Part shown: positions 57,883 to 64,000 of the stretch, one piece after another
How positions within the stretch are numbered: position 1 is the stretch's first letter
Layout of the letters: every line of letters starts with the position of its first letter
Translations under genes and position numbers: made by a program
DNA from: Gluconacetobacter liquefaciens
GTDB taxonomy: Bacteria > Pseudomonadota > Alphaproteobacteria > Acetobacterales > Acetobacteraceae
Direction: 5' to 3'
Assembly (NCBI RefSeq): GCF_003350405.1
Contig: NZ_QQAW01000001.1
Span: 124,001 to 188,000, forward strand
Length of the DNA stretch: 64,000 bases
The notes under the pieces: model-generated
The model's database searches: none
Told to the model about the DNA's origin: nothing
What the model saw: the letters and a program-made list of their open reading frames with translations, nothing else

Positions 57883-58983
57883 CTAACCCGGCGCGTTGCC
57901 GTAGCGTCGATAGACCAGCGGCGGCGGCGTCTCCGGCAGGTCGGCGAGGATCTTGCTGATCCGGGCGTGGTCGGGCGAGCGGGTGCAGACCGGGTCGGTG
58001 GCTGCGGCGTCGCCCAGCAGGGCCAGGGCCTGGCAGCGGCAGCCGCCCCAGTCCTGCTCGCGCAGGTCGCAGCCACGGCAGGGTTCTGGCATCCAGTCCG
58101 TGCCGCGAAACAGGCGGAACAGGGGGGCGTCGGCCCAGATGGCGGCCAGACTGTCGGTGCGGATGTCGGGGATGGGGACGCTCTTGATCGTCTCGGCGGC
58201 GTGGCAGGGCAGGACGTGGCCGGTGGGGGAGATATTGACGAAGCGTCGACCCCAGCCGCCCATGCAGGGCTTGGGCTGGTCGGCATAGTAGTCGGGGGTG
58301 ACGTAGTCGATCGCGAGTGTTCCGGCGAGCCGGGTGCGCGCGTCTTCGACCGCCCGGGTGGCTTCTTCGAGCTGGGCGCGGCTGGGCATGAGGGCGGCGC
58401 GGTTGACCAGCCCCCAGCCATAATACTGGGTGTGCGCGATTTCGGCCCTGCGGGCGCCCAGTTCTACCGCCAGATCGAGCATGCGCCCGATGCGACCGAC
58501 ATTGCCGCGATGAATGACGAAATTGGTCGTCAGCGGCATGCCTTCGGCCACGATCAGGCGCGCGGCGGCCAGCTTCTTTTCCTGCGCGCCGGGCATGCCG
58601 CCCATGGTCTCGGCCGGTGCCGTGTCCACGTCCTGGAACGAGAGCTGCACATGGTCCAGCCCGGCCTCGGCCAGTTGGGCCAGGGTGGCTTCGGTGAGGA
58701 GCACGCCGGAGGTGATGAGGTTGCTGTACAGCCCCAGCGATGCCGCGTGGCGCACCAGTTCGGGCAGGTCGCGCCGGGCCATCGGCTCGCCGCCGGAGAA
58801 ATGGACCTGCAACACGCCCAGTTCCGCCGCCTGCTCCAGCACGCGGAGCCAGTCGTCGGTGCCGAGTTCGCCCTCCCGCCCGTCCAGCGCCAGCGGGTTG
58901 GAGCAATATGGGCATTGCAGCGGGCAGCGATGCGTCAGCTCGGCCAGCAGGCTCATCGGCGGCGGGACGGGCGGGTTGCTCAT
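57883..58983 (-). CDS. pqqE: PQQ synthesis radical SAM protein PqqE
   Basis: Forms the Glu-Tyr carbon-carbon link in PqqA, using SAM and iron-sulfur clusters. 366 residues. The radical SAM cluster motif is CPLQCPYC near the N-terminus with FSGGEP following. C-terminal auxiliary-cluster cysteines lie in [35 protein letters not shown] (several Cys). ATG 58983 overlaps the pqqD stop. Confidence 0.97.
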   Translation of the reverse strand: MSNPPVPPPMSLLAELTHRCPLQCPYCSNPLALDGREGELGTDDWLRVLEQAAELGVLQVHFSGGEPMARRDLPELVRHAASLGLYSNLITSGVLLTEATLAQLAEAGLDHVQLSFQDVDTAPAETMGGMPGAQEKKLAAARLIVAEGMPLTTNFVIHRGNVGRIGRMLDLAVELGARRAEIAHTQYYGWGLVNRAALMPSRAQLEEATRAVEDARTRLAGTLAIDYVTPDYYADQPKPCMGGWGRRFVNISPTGHVLPCHAAETIKSVPIPDIRTDSLAAIWADAPLFRLFRGTDWMPEPCRGCDLREQDWGGCRCQALALLGDAAATDPVCTRSPDHARISKILADLPETPPPLVYRRYGNAPG

Positions 58984-59276
58984 GCCGTCAGCACCTGCCG
59001 CTGGGCGAGGCTGGCGATCATCTCCAGCACGTCGTGGGCGATGACGGGGCGGGGGGCGGCGAAGCGCTCGGCCAGGATGTCGATGATGGCGGAGACAGGG
59101 CGGGTGCCGTCCACCAGTTGCAGGATCTCGGCGGCGATCGGGTCGGCGATGAAGGCGCGTTCGGGCGCCTGGATCACCCATTGGTCGCGCACCCGGTCAT
59201 GTTGCAGGCGGGTGCCGCGCAGGAAGCGGACGACCGTTTCCTCGTCGACGGGTGGCGGTGTGGGGGCGCCGGTCAT
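58980..59276 (-). CDS. pqqD: PQQ synthesis peptide chaperone PqqD
   Basis: 98 residues. Binds the PqqA peptide and presents it to PqqE. It has the small winged-helix form typical of RRE domains ([20 protein letters not shown], cited as [13 protein letters not shown]). ATG 59276 overlaps the pqqC stop and its own stop overlaps pqqE, so the three are translationally coupled. Confidence 0.94.
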   Translation of the reverse strand: MTGAPTPPPVDEETVVRFLRGTRLQHDRVRDQWVIQAPERAFIADPIAAEILQLVDGTRPVSAIIDILAERFAAPRPVIAHDVLEMIASLAQRQVLTA

Positions 59277-60010
59277 GAGGCTTGGGGCGTGAAGGCGCCG
59301 GGCGGGATGCGGCCGGGGACGACATAGGCGTAATCCAGTGCATCGAGCATCGACCACAGCACGGCGCATTTGAAGGTCAGCGCGTCCAGCACCGCTTTCT
59401 GCTCGGCAGCGGTGCGGGCATGTTCGCGCACATAGGCCAGGGCGAAGTCGGAATCACGCGGGGCCTGGGTCAGCCGGGGCTGGAAATAGGCCAGCGTTTC
59501 GGGCGTGACGAAATCATAATGGCGCAGCATGCCCGACACGCGCTCGCTGATGATGGTGGGCGAGAACAGTTCGGTCAGCGACGAGGCGATGGCTTCCAGG
59601 ATCGGGCGGTCGCGGACGAACTCTACATAGGCATCGACGGCGAAGTGGGTGGCGGGGAGCAGGCCCGCCAGTGATTCGACATAGGTGCGGTCCAGCCCGA
59701 CGCCATCGGTGAGTTTCAGCCAGCGGGCGACGCCGCCGGTGCCCGGCGCGTCGCCGTCGTGATCGACCAGCCGCCGCCGCCATTCGCGGCGCAGGTCGGC
59801 CGTCGGCAGGCGGGCCAGCAGGGTCGCGTCCTTGGCGGGGATGCGGCACTGGTAATAGTAGCGGTTGAGTGCCCAGGCCTGGACCTGGCCTTTTGTCAGG
59901 CGCCCGTCATGCAGGGCCCGGTGGAACGGATGCAGGTTGTGGTAGCGCTCGGCACCGATGGCGCGGAGCGCGGCCTCCAGGTCGTCGGGAGAGAGCGGGC
60001 GGTCCGTCAT
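59273..60010 (-). CDS. pqqC: Pyrroloquinoline-quinone synthase PqqC
   Basis: Cofactor-free oxidase that performs the final ring closure and oxidation to PQQ. 245 residues. Recognisable segments are YHNLHPFHRALHDG, NRYYYQCRIPAKDA and the C-terminal LWSMLDALDYAYV. It overlaps pqqB by four bases (ATGA). Confidence 0.97.
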   Translation of the reverse strand: MTDRPLSPDDLEAALRAIGAERYHNLHPFHRALHDGRLTKGQVQAWALNRYYYQCRIPAKDATLLARLPTADLRREWRRRLVDHDGDAPGTGGVARWLKLTDGVGLDRTYVESLAGLLPATHFAVDAYVEFVRDRPILEAIASSLTELFSPTIISERVSGMLRHYDFVTPETLAYFQPRLTQAPRDSDFALAYVREHARTAAEQKAVLDALTFKCAVLWSMLDALDYAYVVPGRIPPGAFTPQAS

Positions 60011-60930
60011 GCCGTTATCCTCATGCCATCGAAGGCCACGTCCCATCCGGCTGCGTTGGCCGAGGCGCGCTCCGGGCTGTCGGCCAGCAGGACGGGGTTG
60101 GAATTATTGATGTGGATCAGGATTTTGTGCCCGATTTCCAGATCGGACAGTGCGCTGATCGTACCGTCCGGACCGCTGACCGACATATGGCCCATGCGCT
60201 GGCCGGTCTTCTGCCCCAGCCCGGCGCGGAGCATCTCGTCGTCGGTCCAGAGCGTGCCGTCGAAGAACACGATGTCCGCCCCCCGCAGACGGGCCCGCAG
60301 CGCGTCGGTCATGCGTGCGCAGCCGGGAATGAAGAAGACATGGCGTGTGCCGTCGGTGATCGCCAGCCCCACCGTCTCGCCATTCTCGACGATGGCCGCA
60401 GGATCGGGGCCGGTTTCGGCGTAGAGCGGCACTTTGCCGGGCACCGCGAAGGGGGTGATCGTCAGCCCGGCCGGGGTGCCGTCGGGCAGCGCCAGCGCGT
60501 AGGGCACGTCCAGCGCCAGCGGCAGGCGCGGTACGATGGAACGGTCCAGGGCTTCGAAGATCGGGTTGGCATCCAGCAGGTCCAGCACCGGGCGCGTGCC
60601 CAGCAGGGTGAAGGGCTGGCGCTCGCGCAGGGTCAGAAGGCCGGTCACGGTATCGACCTCGCCGCCGGTCAGGATGACCCCGGCGATAGGGGTGGAGCGC
60701 AGGCCGTCCCGTGGGTGCAGGGCTGGTGTCTGGCCGATCTGCGCGCGCAGGTCTGGCGAGGCGTTGACGACGAACCAGTGCGCGCCGTCGCCGCTGATGG
60801 CGATCGAGGCCTGGGTTCGGGGCAGGGCGTCGGGGTCGCCCGATCGGGCGCGCCGGCATCCGGCTGCGTTGGAATTCCATTGCGGAAAGCCGCCGCCAGC
60901 GGCCGCGCCGAGAACGATGATGTCGATCAT
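60007..60930 (-). CDS. pqqB: PQQ synthesis protein PqqB
   Basis: Metallo-beta-lactamase-fold protein, 307 residues, implicated in tyrosine hydroxylation of the precursor. It begins IIVLGAAAGGGFPQWN and has FVVNASPDLRAQI and LIHINNSNP. The ATG has no visible Shine-Dalgarno sequence; AGATATCTGCGCC precedes it. This fits control through the structured spacer after pqqA. Confidence 0.96.
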   Translation of the reverse strand: MIDIIVLGAAAGGGFPQWNSNAAGCRRARSGDPDALPRTQASIAISGDGAHWFVVNASPDLRAQIGQTPALHPRDGLRSTPIAGVILTGGEVDTVTGLLTLRERQPFTLLGTRPVLDLLDANPIFEALDRSIVPRLPLALDVPYALALPDGTPAGLTITPFAVPGKVPLYAETGPDPAAIVENGETVGLAITDGTRHVFFIPGCARMTDALRARLRGADIVFFDGTLWTDDEMLRAGLGQKTGQRMGHMSVSGPDGTISALSDLEIGHKILIHINNSNPVLLADSPERASANAAGWDVAFDGMRITA

Positions 60931-60952
60931 GGCGCAGATATCTAGAACAGAA

Positions 60953-60989
60953 ACGCCGCCCGCACGAGGCTGGGCGGCGTCTCGTGCGG
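60953..60989 (-). promoter_or_regulatory. Mutually exclusive hairpins between pqqA and pqqB
   Basis: On the mRNA, segment A (60989-60981, CCGCACGAG) pairs with A' (60968-60960, CTCGTGCGG). Segment B (60980-60973, ACGCCGCC) pairs with B' (60960-60953, GGCGGCGT), which is followed by TTCTGTTCT. A and A' overlap the loop of B and B', so only one can form. A starts one base after the pqqA stop codon. This is a terminator/antiterminator layout. Confidence 0.65.
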
Positions 60990-60990
60990 C

Positions 60991-61071
60991 TTATTTCTTC
61001 TGGCCGCAGACGTAGCTGTTGATTTCCGCGCCCAGCGGAACTTCGGTGATCTTCGGAGCAGTCCAGGCCAT
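60991..61071 (-). CDS. pqqA: PQQ precursor peptide PqqA
   Basis: 26-residue peptide MAWTAPKITEVPLGAE then INSYVCGQKK. The Glu and Tyr of E-x3-Y (AEINSY) are joined to make PQQ. GGAGG lies 6 bases before the ATG. First gene of pqqABCDE. pqqF/pqqG are not nearby; a general protease must release the product. PQQ serves periplasmic glucose and alcohol dehydrogenases in acetic acid bacteria. Confidence 0.97.
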   Translation of the reverse strand: MAWTAPKITEVPLGAEINSYVCGQKK

Positions 61072-61379
61072 GTGATCCTCCATCATTCTGGTCATGAAGG
61101 CGGGGCTCCCGCTTTCATGCTGGATGTGAACCCCGATGATGGCGGGTTTCAACCCTTGATCGTCGCCTTTTGCGACCATTGCCGTTCAGAATTCTCACGT
61201 TTCTGTGACGTAAGGGTCAGTGTCGGGGTGATTGAAGGTTCACATGTCCGCGCCGGGCGCGTGGCACCAATGCTGAAGTGCGTTATGGCTTGCGTCGGCG
61301 CGGATGGGGGACTACGCCCCATTCAACGGTGGTCGGGCGGGTCCTGAGTGCCGGTTGCCGTTGGCGAGGCTGGGGCGTG
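61072..61379. other. Divergent intergenic region pqqA / AI-2E transporter
   Basis: 308 bases without a supported gene. It must hold the pqq promoter (minus strand) and the transporter promoter (plus strand). I see a small GTCGC-N5-GCGAC hairpin at about 61,160 and no clear -35/-10 pair. Confidence 0.6.
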
Positions 61380-62603
61380 ATGCTGGCTCCCGAGAGTGAA
61401 GAAGCGGATTCGTTCGAGACGCGCCAGCAGCAGCGGGCCATAGAGGTGGTGCGCCGCAGTCGCTTCAGTGCGCAGACTATCTGCCTGCTGATCCTGACGG
61501 TGCTGGCTGTTTTCTACACCCTGTATTTCGCGGCGGCGATCATCCTGCCGATCGTGCTGGCGCTGGTGGCCAACCTGCTGCTGTCGGCCCCGATGCGCCT
61601 GCTGCATGCGCGCCTGAGGCTACCCAAGACGTTGGCTGCCCTGATCCTGATCCTGTGCCTGTTCGGGGTGATCGGGGCGATCGGCACCGCGATTTCGGTG
61701 CCTGCCGCCGGCTGGATCAGCCGTGCGCCGCAGACCATGGCGGCGATCCAGGCGCATATGGCGGTGCTGCATGGGCCGCTGCGGATGATTCAGGCGGCCA
61801 ATGAACGGATCGACAGTTTTCTGGCGGTGGTCAGTGGGCGTGGGGGCAGCAGCGGGCATGCCTCGCTGCTGGCGCCGTCCGCGCCCTCTGGCGAGGGCGG
61901 GCTGGGATTGTTCGGCTCCAGCGTACTGCTGGGGACGCGGGCGTTCGTGGGGCAGCTCTTTACCATGATGCTGATGCTGTTCTTCCTGCTGGCGCAGGGG
62001 GACAGCCTGTTGCGGCGCTTCGTCGAGATCATGCCGACCTTTGCCGACAAGCGCCGTGCGGTGCAGATCGCCTACCAGATCGAACGCAACGTCTCGCTGT
62101 ACCTGACGACGATCACGATCATCAACGTGCTGGTCGGGTTGGCGAACATGCTGCAATGCTGGGTGTTCGGCCTGCCCAACCCCCTGTTGTGGGGCGTGCT
62201 GGCCTTCCTGCTGAATTACATCCCCATCATCGGCCCGCTGACCGGGATCGTGATCTATTTCGTCGTCAGCCTGTTCGTCTTTCCCTCGATGCTCCAGGCG
62301 CTGCTGCCGCCGATGGTCTATCTGTGCATCCATCTGATGGAAGGCGAGACGATCACGCCCATGGTGCTGGCCCGGCGTTTCACGCTCAATCCGGTGCTGG
62401 TCATGGGGTCGCTGATGTTCTGGGACTGGCTGTGGGGGGTGTGGGGGGCGTTTCTCTCGGTGCCGATGCTCGCGGTCTTCAAGATCATCTGCGACCATGT
62501 GGAGGTGCTGACGCCGATCGGCCACATCGTCGGCGGCCCGACGCGCGGCCCGAAGAGCCGTCCGGCCGCCGCTCTCCCCGAGACGAGCCACGAGGCGGAT
62601 TAA
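61380..62603 (+). CDS. AI-2E family transporter
   Basis: 407 residues with about seven or eight transmembrane helices, of the AI-2 exporter (TqsA/PerM) family. Typical features are two N-terminal helices (QTICLLILTVLAVFYTLYFAA, cited as ILTVLAVFYTLYF), the central IERNVSLYLTTITIINVLVG stretch (cited as YLTTITIINV) and LNYIPIIGPLTG. The C-terminal 25 residues are polar. The substrate is unknown; some members export ions instead of AI-2. It converges on fnr. Confidence 0.9.
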   Translation: MLAPESEEADSFETRQQQRAIEVVRRSRFSAQTICLLILTVLAVFYTLYFAAAIILPIVLALVANLLLSAPMRLLHARLRLPKTLAALILILCLFGVIGAIGTAISVPAAGWISRAPQTMAAIQAHMAVLHGPLRMIQAANERIDSFLAVVSGRGGSSGHASLLAPSAPSGEGGLGLFGSSVLLGTRAFVGQLFTMMLMLFFLLAQGDSLLRRFVEIMPTFADKRRAVQIAYQIERNVSLYLTTITIINVLVGLANMLQCWVFGLPNPLLWGVLAFLLNYIPIIGPLTGIVIYFVVSLFVFPSMLQALLPPMVYLCIHLMEGETITPMVLARRFTLNPVLVMGSLMFWDWLWGVWGAFLSVPMLAVFKIICDHVEVLTPIGHIVGGPTRGPKSRPAAALPETSHEAD

Positions 62604-62652
62604 AAACCTGTTTCAGAAGCCCTGGTGGCCGTCCGCCGGTAGCGGCGCTGTT

Positions 62653-63408
62653 TCAGCCAGCCTCGCCGGCGGCCAGGGCGTGGAGGCGCTCCATCGCCGT
62701 GATGCGCACGGTGTGACCCTTGCCGATCGTGACCAGCCGTTCGGTGCGCATCCAGCTCAGTGTGCGGCTGACCGTTTCGATCGTCAGACCCAGATAGTCG
62801 GCCATGTCCGAGCGGGTCATGGGCAGCGGCACGTCTTCGGACGGATTGGGGACCTCGCGCACGCGCTCCAGCAGGAAGCTGGCCACCCGTTCGCGCGCGG
62901 TCTTGCGGCCCAGCAGCAGCATCTGGTTCTGCGCTGCCACCAGTTCGTTCGATGCTTCCGCCAGCAGCCTGCGTTCCAGGCGGGGAAAATCGTCCATCAA
63001 CAGTCGCATCCGCGCCCGCGAAAACCGGCACAGCCGCACCGTGTCTATCGCCTCGGCACCGAACGCATACAGGTCGGACACTGCCAGACCGAGGAAATGG
63101 CCGGTGGTGGCGAAGCCGGTGATCTGCCGGCGCCCGTCGGGCAGGGCCTTGAACAGCTTCACGTTGCCCGACGTGATATTGTAGAAATCGGTGGCCGGGG
63201 CGCCTTCCTCGATGAAGCTGCGGCCCGGCAGGACCAGCGTTTCGACTGCCGTTTCGGCCAGCCGGGCGATGTCGTCATCGTCGATGACGCTGCATACGCT
63301 CTGGGCCCGGATGCCGCAGCTCAGGCAATAGCCGGGCTGGCGGTGGGCTCCGGCCAGGATCAGGCGACGCGGACGGGCATCGCGCTGGCAGGTGGTCTGG
63401 TCAGACAT
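62653..63408 (-). CDS. fnr: FNR-type oxygen-responsive regulator (FnrN-like)
   Basis: 251 residues of the Crp/Fnr family. The N-terminal cysteines 28, 31 and 39 (C-x2-C-x7-C) with a fourth Cys in VRLCRFS are the ligands of the oxygen-labile [4Fe-4S] cluster; this spacing is the FnrN type. The C-terminal helix-turn-helix reads MADYLGLTIETVSRTLSWM, with the Glu-x2-Ser-Arg set that recognises TTGAT. It is divergent from the truncated gene at the window end. Confidence 0.93.
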   Translation of the reverse strand: MSDQTTCQRDARPRRLILAGAHRQPGYCLSCGIRAQSVCSVIDDDDIARLAETAVETLVLPGRSFIEEGAPATDFYNITSGNVKLFKALPDGRRQITGFATTGHFLGLAVSDLYAFGAEAIDTVRLCRFSRARMRLLMDDFPRLERRLLAEASNELVAAQNQMLLLGRKTARERVASFLLERVREVPNPSEDVPLPMTRSDMADYLGLTIETVSRTLSWMRTERLVTIGKGHTVRITAMERLHALAAGEAG

Positions 63409-63433
63409 ATCGTCCGGGTTCCTCCCGGTTCAG

Positions 63434-63679
63434 GCCCGCGGGACAGCGGGCTGGTCGTTTTGGCACGGACGGCCATCCGTCCGCCAAGAGCCTGACCGCA
63501 AATGCGCCCTGGTGGCGATCCGGCGTGTGTTTCCTGCGCTTTGGTGCTCACGGCCATCAAGGCCGCTCCGCTCCGATGCTCGGAAACACACGCCGGACGC
63601 GGCCCTGACAGGCCCTCTCGCTCACCAGCCCGCATTTTCGGTCAGGCTCTCAGGCCCGCATGCATACCAGAATGCGGGC
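63434..63679. repeat. Nested palindromic spacer between fnr and the last gene
   Basis: In this 350-base gene-free stretch (63409-63758), outer arms 63487-63506 and 63631-63650 match 19 of 20 bases. Inner arms 63519-63534 and 63582-63597 match 16 of 16 (TCCGGCGTGTGTTTCC). A CGGCC/GGCCG loop stem sits in the middle. Smaller hairpins flank it at 63434-63451, 63466-63483 and 63654-63679. No gene is seen. It may be a composite repeat, a small mobile-element remnant or a structured RNA. Confidence 0.8.
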
Positions 63680-63683
63680 TGAA

Positions 63684-63697
63684 TTGATCTGAATCAA
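63684..63697. promoter_or_regulatory. FNR-binding site
   Basis: TTGATCTGAATCAA is a perfect TTGAT-N4-ATCAA FNR box in the spacer beside fnr. It lies 61 bases before the start of the last gene, a workable distance for activation of that gene. Confidence 0.85.
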
Positions 63698-63758
63698 TGT
63701 CTTTTACTGCATCGGACTCAAGCGTGCGGGTATGGAAGGTTCCAGCCGCGCCCAACGA

Positions 63759-64000
63759 TGAATTCCGACCCCTCGCTTGTCGTCGGCCTGCTGGGCCCCC
63801 AGGACGCCCCGCTGGTTTATCCGCTGGTGCGCCTGGCCTATCCGGGAATGGCGCGCGGCGCGTGGATGCGGCTGGCGCGCCGTGCCCTGCGCACGGGCCC
63901 GCGCGGCCGGCAGGGTATTCTCGTGGCGCGCCACGCCCCCTCTTCTCCACCCTGCGGACTGATATCCTTTCGGTGCGCGCCTGATATGCGCCACGGGCGG
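63759..64000 (+). CDS. Hypothetical protein, partial
   Basis: Open frame from ATG 63759 with no stop before the window end, 80 codons: NSDPSLVVGLLGPQDAPLVY, then a basic segment (AWMRLARRALRTGPRGR) and ILVARHAP. Not recognised; the layout faintly suggests an acyltransferase N-terminus. Codon use fits the genome. There is no good ribosome site. It lies downstream of the FNR box. Confidence 0.55.

Overview
The window looks like chromosome of a GC-rich alphaproteobacterium of the acetic acid bacteria (Acetobacteraceae, most likely the Gluconacetobacter/Komagataeibacter group). The signs are a complete pqqABCDE operon, ChvG/ChvI, an FnrN-type regulator, sugar-porter MFS proteins, and the alphaproteobacterial blocks mnmE-mnmG near rho and trpBA-accD-folC. 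Genus is inference; family is fairly secure. No tRNA, rRNA, CRISPR array, phage or intact IS was seen.

Layout. 1-8,900: tRNA modification (mnmG partial, mnmE), ogt, a quinone oxidoreductase, rho, corA, trpBA. 8,900-17,000: a methyltransferase, accD, folC, a nucleoside hydrolase, an AhpD-like protein with its ECF41 sigma factor and a matching promoter, a peptide-deformylase-like protein lacking metal ligands, an asparaginase and an unknown protein. 17,000-20,300: zur divergent from a zinc ABC transporter, with a candidate Zur operator between. 20,300-32,000: flavin reductase with a 41-residue ORF, HIBCH-like hydrolase, SelO, a sugar transporter, S9 peptidase, DedA, SDR, trmB, metK, dapB. 32,000-39,000: dnaJ, dnaK, grpE, then chvI-chvG.

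40,569-53,416 is the most unusual part. Ten co-directional or adjacent genes deal with D-amino acids, amide bonds and beta-lactam-like substrates: two flavin D-amino-acid dehydrogenase/oxidase proteins, a cytochrome c, a penicillin-acylase-family protein, three serine beta-lactamase-fold proteins, an S9 peptidase and a LysR regulator. One flavoprotein (51,040-52,296) appears to be a circularly permuted D-amino-acid oxidase with a Tat signal. It sits one base from a periplasmic cytochrome c gene, which suggests a periplasmic D-amino-acid dehydrogenase that feeds the respiratory chain.

53,400-64,000: a TetR repressor with two operators facing an isochorismatase-type hydrolase and a frameshifted MFS exporter, an AT-rich TM2 protein, a CPBP protease, pqqABCDE, an AI-2E-family transporter, an FNR regulator, and a structured spacer with a perfect FNR box before a gene cut by the window end.

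Two families of palindromic intergenic elements recur. Five copies are AT-rich paired hairpins (about 3.9, 12.0, 14.6, 47.7 and 50.5 kb) and three are GC-rich paired hairpins (about 8.9, 25.3 and 29.1 kb). In one case from each family the element supplies the stop codon of a neighbouring gene. Two genes carry single-base expansions of G/C runs that break their frames.
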